A stretch of 64,000 nucleotides of DNA from Pseudisothecium myosuroides. Its lineage: Eukaryota; Streptophyta; Bryopsida; Hypnales; Lembophyllaceae. Location of the stretch: NCBI GenBank assembly GCA_951799445.1, contig OX637293.1:3224001-3288000 (forward strand), read 5' to 3'. Below the pieces are notes generated by a model. It was given only the letters and a program-made list of their open reading frames with translations. It was not told the origin of the DNA and searched no databases. Shown here in pieces: positions 36,930 through 48,496 of this stretch. The position numbers and the translations under genes are program-made. Positions within the stretch are counted from its first letter, which is position 1. Every line of letters starts with the position of its first letter.

Positions 36930-37528
36930 AATACAATTTCAGATTATTCATATGTTTTTTTTTAAATCAATCACTGCACATATTATAAATCTTGAAGATG
37001 ATAGTGCTAATAATAAATTATGCATAGATACTTTATTAGTATATCCATTGTACAGAAATATTGTGCTTGTAAATTGATTGAGCGAAAAGTATAAAAATGT
37101 CATTTTATTACATTTTTATTTCCTTTTCTGTAAATCAATTGTACTGCAAATATTGTAAGACAATGCATATGAAAATAATAGAGTAATTATGGCATAATTA
37201 TTAATGCTCATGCATTTTACATGATTATAGAGCAAGTGAATTAATTTTAAAAAAAAATGAAATAAGAAATTATTGCAGAGGCATTCTTTTTTTTAAAATC
37301 AATTCCAGTGCAAATTGTTGACTACAATGTATATAGAAATAATTGACCACTTTCTTGACCAATTTGTAGTTTATGAACATGTAACAAGCATTCCTTACAT
37401 CAAAGAAAGAAAAACATGAATATGTTATTCAAGAAGGAAAATACTTTTTGAAATATAGAGGAATCAATGATGTGAACATCAATCTAAAGTACAAACATAA
37501 TATAAAAAACAAGCACAAATTACAAAGT
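36930..37528. repeat. Left arm of a long inverted repeat flanking the oxygenase gene
   Basis: It matches the reverse complement of 41513-42975 once the TTAA element at 41753-42588 is removed. The inner part is nearly identical, for example CTTTGTAATTTGTGCTTG and CATCATTGATTCCTCTATAT on the right arm. The outer limit is blurred by divergence near 36930. Confidence 0.8.
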
Positions 37529-37750
37529 TGTCATATATCATCATCCATGAAATTACAGAATAGGATTAATGTATTTCTAATTACACAATTGTGAGCTAGA
37601 TCAGGTACGGTATCAAAGAATGGAATTAGTGTTTTTCAACAAAACGTCTTGAAGGGAACAATGTAAATTCCTCAATTTCATTGTCATGAATAAAGATTGA
37701 AGCACACACTCAAATATAAGCTAGGTACACTTGAATGTGCCAATTAACCC

Positions 37751-38300
37751 TGTCTCACCATCTATACTCTCTATACATATCCAAAATCAATTCTGGACCT
37801 ATGTGGAAGAAACCATTTTTAGAATCAAACTTTGTTCCTTTATAACTTTTGCATATAGTATCCAAATGTTGTGTTCTCAGGTGCGTTGGAACCTCCTTTC
37901 ACTTGGCAACAAGAACATATGAAAATTTGACCCTGTCTCACCATCTATACTCTCTATACATATCCAAAATCAATTCTGGACCTATGTGGAAGAAACCATT
38001 TTTAGAGTCAAACTTTGTTCCTTTATAACTTTTGCATATAATATCCAAATGTTGTGTTCTCAGGTGCGTTGGAACCTCCTTTCACTTGGCAACATGAACA
38101 TATGAAAATTTGACCCAGTCTCACCATCTATACTCTCTATACATATCCAAAATCAATTCTGGACCTATGTGGAAGAAACCATTTTAGAACCAAACTTTGT
38201 TCCTTTATAACTTTTGCATATAGTATCCAAATGTTGTGTTCTTAGGTGTGTTGGAACCTCCTTTCACATGGCAACAAGAACATATGAAAATTTGACCAAT
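37751..38300. repeat. 183-bp tandem repeat, three copies
   Basis: Copies start at 37751, 37934 and 38117, each beginning (T/A)GTCTCACCATCTATACTC and ending near CATATGAAAATTTGACC. Identity is very high, indicating recent duplication. A diverged inverted fragment occurs at about 53370-53480. Confidence 0.92.
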
Positions 38301-39186
38301 CTAATAATAGTAACTAGGCTCAATAGCAAAAAGTGGCATTTTTAGGTGTATTCACCTTAAGTATGTTTGTACTCATTTCTTGTTTGCCCAACCAATGTAA
38401 GTGCTTTGCACATTGACAAACCTTATATATTACCACCAAGCCTTTATATATACCATTCAATATATAGTGGCTTAATAAGAACATTGTGCATTTACAAAAT
38501 CTAAAGTCTTTTCATTTATATCTACCTTTGTCTTGTGGTTTTTCATCTTCCTCATTGAACCCAAATTAATGAAGCCTTAGGTAGGTGGACCATCAATGGA
38601 CATCCATACATGTAAATGAGAAGACTAAAACTTACTTAAAATGAAGAATCTCTGTTCCTACATATTCTATGGTAGATTAAACAACATGCAACCAATATTT
38701 AAAGTACCTCTGTGCATGAAGGACCTACACTTCATACAAGGAATTCACTATTCTATGCTTGGGTGACAATGAACTTAATTTGTACACAAATTAATTGTAC
38801 TATGTCTTTGTCTCTGTAAAAGTAATTTTTGTTCTCTCAATGTAGCCTAATGAGAGAAACAATGTAGCCTAATGAGAGAAGCAAAATTATGTTTGGGGTC
38901 ACGGTTTTTTGTTCATAAGGCTTACTTAGGAGAGGACAATTTATTTTCAACCTCATGCTCTAAGTACTGTTCCTCCATTTTGATGAAGCATGTCACAACA
39001 TCAGTATGCTCATGGTGTACCATTAGCTTGTATTGTGAGGAATAGTGTGTTGGTAACTAATAGGGGTACTTGAAGCCCATTGTTGTAGCATGGGGCTAGA
39101 TAGTATGTAGTCGTTTTCTACACTTGCAATACACCTTCTTAGTTCTTGATCAATTACTATATCTTGAAAGTTTATTTTCTTTTAGA

Positions 39187-41095
39187 ATATAGTTTTCTTC
39201 AACAAATGCAATGCATCCAATGACACATACATGTTCTCTTTGTAGTAAAACCTTCAACTCAGCAGAGCAATGTGAAGCTCATTTGCGGGGTAGAAAACAC
39301 ACAAAAAATCATGAGATGTCTATAAAAAAAAAGTTGAAGTACATGATTCAATCATTCCTATGAACACTCCTACCTTGGATGAAGATATCAAAAAGTTACG
39401 AGCCCTAGGTTTGTCAATCCCTAAAGTTGTCACCCAGGTCATTAAGTGTCGAAAAATTAAAAATAATACATGTGAAATGGACACTTCAAAAATGACTGAA
39501 ATTTCAGATTCATGCGTTCTTATGGAAGGTGAAAAAGTAGAATTCATTTATGAGCATGGAGGCATAGTGGACCGGGGACGTGAAAAAGTTGGTGGTGACA
39601 TGGTAATGTGTGGTTGGAGGCTGGATTCTTTTACTGACAACATTGCTATGTAAGAACATTTCATACTCTCATTCATTTTTTATACATGTAAATGATAAAG
39701 CAATTCATTGTTGAATGACAATTTAATAGTATGATCACCTTGATTTTTCATGTCACATATCCTATTCTGTAAGTACATTAACTTCCATCTAACATGTTGA
39801 ATGACAATTTAATAGTATGATCACCGTGGTTTTCCATGTCACATATCCTATTCTATAAGTACATTAACTTCCATCTAACATGTTGAATGACAATTTAATA
39901 GTATGATCACCTTGGTTTTCCATGTCACATATCCTATTCTATAAGTACATTAACTTCCATCTAACATGTTGAATGACAATTTATTAGTATGATCACCTTG
40001 ATTTTTCATGTCACATCTCCTATTCTGTAAGTACATTAGCTTCCATCTAACATGTTGAATGACAATTTAATAGTATGATCACCTTGATTTTTCATGTCAC
40101 ATATCCTATTCTATAAGTACATTAACTTCCATCTAACATGTTGAATGTTGTGAGTACATTCCATCTACTTCATGATTAGTTTGACATGTACTTGCCAATG
40201 CATTTTCTTTATTGGCAAAGCACATGTATAAGCTCATGCCAACTAATATTTATACTGACTGCACATCTATGCTTATAGGTATGCTCAAGCAAAAAGAACA
40301 AATCACAATATAAAACCATCAGCAGAAGAGATCCACAAGCTTGGGGAATTCTTTACGAAAGATGTGTACAAGCTTCTGCAAACGGCGTTTCCATCTTGGA
40401 TACAATTGCTTGAAAACCTGTACCCTACTACAATTCCCAGACAGTATGGCAAAATTGGGGATACGCCTTTTACCCATTTAGGCATCACGAAGAACTATTG
40501 GATATCACCGCATGACGACGAAAATGACAGCCATATGGGTTTCATCATGTGGTTCACCAAAGGTAATATTTGAATTCTTGTTTACTTTCATTTTTTGTTT
40601 TTATTTGAAAGTGAAAATTCATATGATTGAAAGAGAGACTTTACATTTTAAGGGGATATTTAAGTTTAGCATCTATTAATTTCTTTGGAATAAAATAACT
40701 AATGTAGTAATGTTTATGTATCATTTATGATAATGATGGTACTATTCATTTCAAAATCTCTAACTGTGAGCTTATAATTTGGTGTTTGCAGAATTTTCCT
40801 ATGAAATACCAAGAAAAGGTGGGGAGTTCTGTCTACCAGAATATGGGTATTATATTAAACCCGGAGCCGAATCAGTATTACTATTGGATTCAAAATATGT
40901 AAGGCATGGAACAACAACGAATAGTGACTATTCTTCCAAATGGGAGTTGCTCTTTTAAACAAGGAGTCTACTTTGAATTCATTTAAAAGAATTACCAAAG
41001 AAATTGATGAGCTTTGGAGAGCAAAAAACAAATCTAACAGACATTTGTATGATGAAATTCTTGGGAATTTGAAGGTGAAGAAAAAGAAGCAGTAG
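39187..41095 (+). pseudogene. Zinc-finger plus TET/JBP-like 2-oxoglutarate/Fe(II) dioxygenase remnant
   Basis: The leading exon encodes a U1/matrin-type finger (CSLCSKTFNSAEQCEAHL, GRKHTKNH; 39225-39312). A nine-A run (39324-39332) shifts the frame by one. The frame then runs 39360-39649, 40279-40562 and from 40792, with GT-AG introns and consistent phases. The fold signature is HDD in ISPHDDEND (H at 40511, D at 40517), GG(E)FCLPEYG, PGAESVLLLDS and H in VRHGTT (40905). That pattern matches the Fe-binding HxD..H of TET/JBP-type oxygenases, which oxidise methylated or thymine bases. A second one-base shift near 40937-40945 leads into GVALLNKE and a Lys-rich tail ending KVKKKKQ, stop TAG 41093-41095. 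Two frameshifts suggest decay, though homopolymer sequencing error could explain the first. Substrate and activity are inference; other 2OG oxygenase families are possible. Confidence 0.6.
39709..40139. repeat. 86-bp minisatellite, five copies, inside an intron of the oxygenase gene
   Basis: Units beginning GTTGAATGACAATTTA start at 39709, 39796, 39882, 39968 and 40054, with a partial sixth at 40140. Copies differ at only a few positions. The array occupies most of the intron 39650-40278. Confidence 0.95.
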
Positions 41096-41512
41096 CTTGA
41101 TAGGTCACCAACTCATTTGTGCCCCTAGGTCTTCCATAAAGCATCTATATGCAATTCTAAAGAAAGATGGAAAAATCAAAGAGAATGATTGGGTCTTGCA
41201 ATTAATAATGTTTTTTTCTTGATTCATTCAATGATTATAGTAGTCAATTTTAGAACCACTGCATGTCCATTTCACAACTATATACAAGGGCGGTTCTAAA
41301 TGCCCTGATGGAATTTGAGCCTCCTCCCTTACCTTCAAATTGACCCATTACAATTCCAGAAGAAATTGTGGAAGAGTATTCTAATTAAGGAAATTTTCAA
41401 TTAAGCTTATTAGTCACAATCAATGTCTTCTTGTTGATGGACTTACTTTTTGTGCTTTCTTTGGAATGGTGTATTTTGGATGTAGGAATTTTTTAGAGAA
41501 ATTGGGGGTCTG

Positions 41513-42975
41513 TCTTTGTAATTTGTGCTTGTTTTTTATATTATATTTGTACTTTAGATTCATGTTCACATCATTGATTCCTCTATATTTGAAAAAGCAT
41601 TTTCCTTCTTCAATTACATGTTTTTCTTTCTATAAATTTATATGTAGGGAATGCTTGTTACATATTCATGAACTACTAATTAGTCAAGAAATTGGTCAAT
41701 TATTTCTATATACATTATAGTCAACAATTTGCACTAGAATTGATTTTTTTAACCCCTAAAGTTCCATGACTATGTTTTCACCGAAAACACTCAAAAACTG
41801 TCATTTTTAGTACAAGTACCAAATTTTTGAAAAAAAAAACTTTTTCTTATAGTAAACTAGTTTTAGAAGATGTGGAAAAAATTTCAAAATTTTCCACCAT
41901 GCGGATTGGAAGATATTAGCATTTGAATTGGCAAAAATCCTTTTTTTGTTCCTGCAAAAAAACAGGGCAGCTGCACTTCACAAGGTCACATTTGAATGAA
42001 AAAATGTCTAAAATGGTGGTGCTTCTTTGAATTATTTTTTCTAAACAAGTGGGCTACATGCTTAAAAAATTTCAAATCATTTGGAATTGTACAACATATA
42101 TAAAAAAAAATAGTAAGTAGAAAGAAGTAGAGAATGATTCAAAATACTAAATTGTTAAGAATATAATTATGGAATTAAAAATTGAGTTAAATAAACAACT
42201 TCAAAGTTTATTTCAAAGTAGAGAATCCGTAATTGCCCGCAAACTAAAAAACCTCATAACTTTTTATTCATTGGTCGAAATATAATGATTTAAAGCTTTC
42301 CACGTTAATATAACTCTAGAAAACCAATTTCAAATTTTTATTTTTGAAAAAAGTGATTTATTCAGATCTGCCCAAACTGCCAGCCCGGTGAAAAAAGTAA
42401 CATATTAGGCCATAACTTTTGACTCCTATTTCAAAATGTCATGAAATTTAGTGCACATGAAAGATATTCCTCATCCCCAATTCCCCACCTTCTATTAAAA
42501 TTTCAGCTTAAAATATGAAAATCTCTAGTCACATGTCCCTGACCAAAATTGCTATGTTGCTAAAAATAGCAAGCTAGTCCTTTAGGGGATAAAGTATGCT
42601 TGTGCAATAATTTCTTATTTCATTTTAAAAAAAAATTAATTCACTTGCTCTATGTTTATGTAAAATGTATGTGGATTTATATTCATTTAAAATATTAATT
42701 CACTTACTCTATATTTATGTAAAATATATGTGTATTAATATTTATGCCGTGATTACTCTATTATCTTCATATGCATCTTATAATATTTGTAGTACAACTG
42801 ATTTACAGAAAAGAAAATGAAAATGTAGTAAAATTACATTTTTTATACTTTTTCCCAATCAATTTATAAGCACAATATTTTTGTACAATGTATATACAAA
42901 TAAAGTATCTATGCATAATTCATTATCCACACTGTCATTTTCTTATAATATGTGCAATGACATTGACTTTAAGAC
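41513..42975. repeat. Right arm of the long inverted repeat (interrupted)
   Basis: Reverse complement of 36930-37528. The arm is split between about 41748 and 42593 by a TTAA-flanked element; sequences either side (GAATTGATTTT and GCAATAATTTCTTATTTCA) are contiguous in the left arm. Confidence 0.8.
41749..42592. mobile_element. TTAA-flanked non-autonomous element (piggyBac-like), copy A
   Basis: Begins TTAA|CCCCTAAAG and ends CTTTAGGGG|ATAA, one base from TTAA. Internal sequence is homologous to the other copies. The inverted-repeat arm at 36930-37528 supplies the uninterrupted site. Confidence 0.75.
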
Positions 42976-43019
42976 ACATTCTTACATTAATCTCATCCTA
43001 AACCCTACAATTGCATGAT

Positions 43020-43520
43020 GGTAAAATAATGCCATGCATTGTAGCCCTAAACTATAGAGAATGAGCACTAAAAACCTAATTGCAGAAACCCAAGCCGCCA
43101 AAATCCTAGCCACCATAACCCTCATGCTGCCGCAAAACACTGGCCTGCAACATGATGTATGGGGCATGGGACATGTATGCGCAATGCATGCAATATGTGT
43201 CAGGCATGACACATGGGTCGTGCCACCACCATAGGTCATGCAATGTCATCTAAAATCGGATGCATACATGATGGGCATTAGGCATGATAGCTAAAACAAC
43301 CATTACTGCTGAAACACTGTCGTTGAAACACTGCGCATTTACCTTGTGGAATTACTGTGTGGTAAAAGCAGCGAGCACCTGAAAGTCAGTAGGAGACAAA
43401 CTCTGCCTACAACACAGAAAACAAGAGGACTGCAAGAGCCAGACCATGACAGGATGAGCCAGTTTCATTAAATAGAGGGTGAGTTTTAGTGTGCTCCCAT
43501 CTAGATTAGTTGTCAGATGG
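43020..43520. mobile_element. Terminal region related to the left end of the Mutator-like element (inverted)
   Basis: Reverse complement resembles 23360-23800 over most of its length, including the outer ATCTAGATGG and CTCACCCTC and the GTGTTTC motifs. It directly abuts the outer end of the inverted-repeat arm at about 42975. Which element it ends is discussed in the findings. Confidence 0.5.
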
Positions 43521-43682
43521 ACTCTATACACATACTGTCAAGCCGACTTCGTTTGAGTGAGGGATAAGGTAAACCAGCCTATGACAACCAAACCACCCAT
43601 GAGTGACACCTTGGGAATGACCCATCACAATCTTGCATCAATTCATGCTGAACTTTTTTCAATAAATGAGATTTGGGTCACA

Positions 43683-44173
43683 TTAACCCCTAAAATACCA
43701 AGGCATTTTTTGGCTCCAAAACCATTGAAAATTGCCATTTCTGCTGCGATCAATCAAGAAACCAAAAAATAATTTTAAAAAAAAATCTAACTGTAGGATC
43801 TTGTACTTCACTTGTCTCGAATCATGTGGTAGAAATTTCAAGAAGTTTGACCGTACGAATTGGAAGATATTAGCATTCAAAGTTGGAAAAAAAAGTTTTT
43901 TGAATTGTGGCCTTTAATTTCAGATGACTTTGACATCCATTTGTGGATTTTTTTTGCACTATTCACCATAAAGTTAGAACTGTTCATTTATTTTAGGATA
44001 ACAAAACTTTTGCTCCCGGGCACTGATTGAAAAAAAATTACATTTTTAGAAAGCTAATGTGATTCTCTATCTTCAAAAAAAGTTTCAAAAAATCAGGTCA
44101 AAATTTGAGGTCACATGAGCCTGCCCCAAATCCCAAGTGTCTTCCGAGGGGACTTTGGTACTTTAGGGATTAA
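43683..44173. mobile_element. TTAA-flanked element, copy B (internally deleted)
   Basis: TTAA at 43683-43686 followed by CCCCTAAAATACCAAGG; the right end CTTTAGGGA is followed by TTAA at 44170-44173. At 483 bp it is about half the full family length, and both termini are retained. Confidence 0.75.
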
Positions 44174-44402
44174 GGGAGAAGCACCCAAACCAATAGTGTG
44201 CTCAATTGTGATAATTTCTAGACATGGTAGTCATTCTAGAACGTAAATCTAGGTAGATCATAGATAGCTTATTGTTTGTTGACCAAAATGATAAGCTGTC
44301 TATTTTCGACCTAGATTCATGTTCTAAAATGACTACCATATTTAAAAAAAATTATTGCAATTGGACACACTCTATTGGTTTTGGGTGCTTCTCTCTTACA
44401 TT
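44166..44402. mobile_element. Hairpin MITE
   Basis: Arms of about 110 bp are inverted: GAGAAGCACCCAAACCAATAG at the left matches CTATTGGTTTTGGGTGCTTCTC at the right, and ATGGTAGTCATT matches AATGACTACCAT. The ends read TAAG(G/A)GAGAAGC. It abuts copy B of the TTAA family. Target duplication not resolved. Confidence 0.75.
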
Positions 44403-45140
44403 GAGTTAGTAGCCACAATCAATGTCTTGGACTATGGTACAATGATTAGTTATTGCACTAGAAACTTCCATCTTTTGAGTGCTAATTTTAGAACGTCAGG
44501 TTAGTTACTACAGAAATCATTTTTTTGGGTACCATATAAATCATTTGCTTAAAAAATATCCAAGAGTACTTGTTGGAGGTCAAACTACTATGCAAGACTT
44601 CCCTTTTCTATACAAAATTCCAAAATGAACATTTGCACTTTTGTCTTATATAGAAGGATTTTTTGTCATCCATCAGATATCTTTAAGTTGCTGCCTCATT
44701 ATAAGGTTAAAGCCTTCAATGTCTTATATAGAAGGATTCTTTATCATCCATCAGTCACTTAAGTTGTTGCGTCTTTACAAGGTTAAAGCCTTCATGTTGT
44801 GGCCATGTTACAAAGTATTGTGATTGTTGTAGGTGAGTAAGATGACCTTTATAGATACACTTTTTGTTGGTTTTAGGGTAGTCTATAGACTCTTTTGGGC
44901 TAACTAGGTAGCATGCTTCAAAAATTCATAACAAATTCATACTTCATCAAAATAAATAAAATTTCAACTGTTAATTCCATTTCTCACATTTGTCTTTATA
45001 TTAAAAAAAATTCAACAATACCAACAGGGCATGTTGACATAAAGCAATCAATTTATTTAGAATGGTGCTTCAAATGTTTGTCAATGTAGGAAATTATTAT
45101 ATACTGTACATACATATTGGAAATGGTGACATTCATCTGC

Positions 45141-46080
45141 TTAACCCCTAAAGGATCGGCATGCATTTTTTGGCTGTATAGAAATTTTGGGTAGGTACGT
45201 GTGACTAGAGATTTCCATATTTTAAGATGAAATTTTATTAGAAGGTGGGCGCGAGGAATATTTTTCATATGCGCTAAATTTCAAGACATTTGGAAATAGG
45301 AGTCAAAAGTTATGGCCAAATATGTAACATTTTTTGTAACTGGGCAGTCCGGGCAGCAAAAAAAATTTGGCAAAAATTTGATTTTTTTTTTTATTATTTT
45401 TTTTCTCGTAGATTATATTTTTGTCTATCTGAAAAGCTTTGATTCATTTCATTTGGATTTGTTATGAGAAAGTTATACACATTCTTGTTTTTCGGGTAGT
45501 TAGAGCATCTTCTTGAAAAAAATAACTTGTAGGATTCATTTCTAAATGCTAATTTTGCAATTTTTCAAAAAAAATAAATTCTCATGGTTTAGTTTATTTT
45601 ATAGAACAATCTCACCATTGGGATTAGTGTATTTTAATTCCATCTAAAATATATTAATATTTTAGATTTTCCTTCTATCTCGTACCTACTTCTACTTAAT
45701 AAATTTTTTAGGAATGATAATTAAGTTTTTTTAAATATTTTTTTTTCCCTAGACTCTCAACTCAATTCTCTACTACAAAGATTTAAAGCTCAAAACTCTA
45801 TAGTGCAAAAATTTTAAGTTAAAAATGTTCAAAGTCAAAAAATCTAGTCTCGCAATGTGCTGAAATACTTGTTTTTTCCACTTTAAACGTAGATATCTTG
45901 CAATCTGAGAGGTCAAAAATTCTGAATTCTTTTTGACACATTCTCATACTAGTTAGGTGTAAGATCCTATGGTTAGATGTGCAAAAAAAACATTTTTCAA
46001 ATTTTTTTACTCCTTGCTATAGAAATGGCAATTTTGAGTGTTTTTTGGCAGAAAAAAGGCCTTGGGCCTTTAGGGATTAA
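45141..46080. mobile_element. TTAA-flanked element, copy C (932 bp)
   Basis: Perfect TTAA on both sides (45141-45144 and 46077-46080). Body 45145-46076, termini CCCCTAAAGG and CCTTTAGGGA. Inverse orientation and same length as copy E. No coding potential seen. Confidence 0.85.
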
Positions 46081-46990
46081 AGCTTTTGAAACTATGACTA
46101 GTATACAATTGCATTCATAAAAGTGAAAAGAGGCCATTTGTGTTGTAAGACCTCTAAAGAAGTTTAATAAATATGCCAAAGAACATAGGAAAAAGAAAAA
46201 AGAAAAAAGAATAGAAAGAAGGGAACCAACAAGGCTGAACATGATAAGAGAGAGCTTCAATTTAAAAAAGATGGATTAGAATATGCTCAAGTGTTGATAA
46301 TGCTTTGGAATGGTCGATGCAAGGCATTTTGCATTTATGGAATCAAGTGGTTATGCCATATTTGGGATATGATGCACAAAAAAATTGTAGATTACACTAG
46401 GAGATATTATTTTGGTTGGTCTTTGAAACTACCAAGATCTTAAGGCAAATGTAGTTTACAAGTACAATCCAAACGAGGCGCATTTGTTGAAAATTTAATT
46501 ACAATGAATTGTCTGATAATATATGTCTAAATGAAGGCATTGCTAATAGTACATACAACAATGACAAAGATGGATGTGACAATCTAAACAATCTCGAATT
46601 TGAGGATGAAGATATTGATAGAATATAGTATAAATAGTTTAGTTATTGGATCATAATTTTTTTGCCTAGTCAGACTCCTAAACATCTTAAACTCTATGAA
46701 GTCTTCTTTGAATTTTTTTGCAAATATGGGTACGCTTTACTAAACTAATTAGAAATATTTGTTAAGTAGATGAGAAGTTTATGTAGATTTCCATGTTGCT
46801 AATTGGAGCTTGTCCATTTTTATTTTTGCATGCTTTTTTATCCGTTCCTATGCCTTTTGCTCTACTAAATTCATAATTGAATTTTTGCATTATTTTATTT
46901 TCTTGGAAAAATCCTATTAACCATGCTCTACATTTCAAGTTTTGTTTTATATGACTTTGATAAGTACTATACAAGTTAAAAAGATTTTAT

Positions 46991-47605
46991 TTAATCTCTA
47001 AACTCCAATTGTCCCCTCAAGGGACAAAGTGGATTTTGGATAGACTCCTAAGGTCTCAATTTGTGTGGTGTTTTGTTGAAACATTTTGTGAAAATAGAAA
47101 ATCGCTATAGTTTTTGGAAATATTATTTTTATTTCAATTGATGCCTAGAAGCAAAAGTTATGCCACTAAAGGCCAAAATGGAGTTAGTTAAGCAGCTCAA
47201 AAAAATCACAAAAAGTCAAAATAAGAATTTCAAAATTTTATTTCTCACATAAAGTATTTTTTTCTACATGGAAATATTTGATTCATTCTATTTGTATTAA
47301 TGATGAGAAAATTATAGACAATCTTGTTTTTCAGCCAATTTAAGCATTTTCTTAGAAAAATAACTTGTTGGATTCATTTTGGAATGCAATTTTCACAATT
47401 TTTCAAAAAAAATTGTTTGGAAGGGTCAATTTTGTTTACCAAAACAATCTCACCATTGAGATTATTGTATTTTAATTCCATTATAGAGCTATAAATGATT
47501 AAATTTTTCATTCAATCTTAAACGTACTCCTACTTAATAATTTTTTAAAGAATAAAAATCAAATGTGTGTTTTTTTTAAATTTTTTTTCTAGACTTTCAA
47601 CCAAT
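46991..47605. mobile_element. TTAA-family element, copy D (truncated)
   Basis: Starts TTAATCTCTAAACTCC with a GTCCCCTCAAGGGACA hairpin and follows copy C in the same orientation (for example AACAATCTCACCATTG and TACTTAATAA). Homology is lost near 47605, so the far terminus is missing. Confidence 0.6.
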
Positions 47606-47867
47606 GATGCTAGCATGTGAGCACAGAAATGCAAGCATTTCCCGATAGGAAGGCAAAGAATAGACAATGACAAGGGATAATAAAAATAAATAAAAACAAA
47701 AACAAAACATGAAATAAAGATGAAAAAGAGACTCTTGGATGATTAAAATGATATGATTATGAATTAAAACCCTGTGATACTCAATTACAAGAGAAAAAAT
47801 TGTATTCAAAATTCTAATTCTAATTACACTGAATCCTACATTTTATTTCAAATTGCTTGGCTTATTA

Positions 47868-48446
47868 AGGTTTACATTGGATCTCACATGATCTACATTT
47901 GCAATGCTCCAAATTGGAAAAAATTAAATAGATGTGCACTAGATTTGGACGCGGATGTACTAGACATAGAAGTAGCCACTTGAATATTCTGTGACAAGCG
48001 GTCTTAGTATATTTTACCAAGGGATAAAATTTTCATTTGTCATCTGCGTTGCCTTCTTGTCCACCAAAAGTCATTTTCCATTGTTCAATTGTTACATATA
48101 TATCATTTGCATGTCCGCCAAAAATCACATATATGGCTTTTGTCTGCCAAATAATGGTTGTCCGCTTGTCCTTGAAATATTATTTGTGTCTACCAAAGGT
48201 AATTCTTGTTTCCTAAATTGATATTCCACCAAGGATATATTTCATCTATCCTTACAAACACTATGGGAAAATGCACCTAATGTTTGTTACATCCAAATGG
48301 ACATCTTTTGAACAGAATTTTAGTGTTCCATGTACAAAGCCATATTGTAGAAGCCTTGTTTGTCACATGCCCAAAAATCTAGAAATTCAGTATGAAAATC
48401 TTCAATGACTGCAATTCTAAGCTTCATAAAAGATGTATGTGTGTGC

Positions 48447-48496
<50 letters not shown>

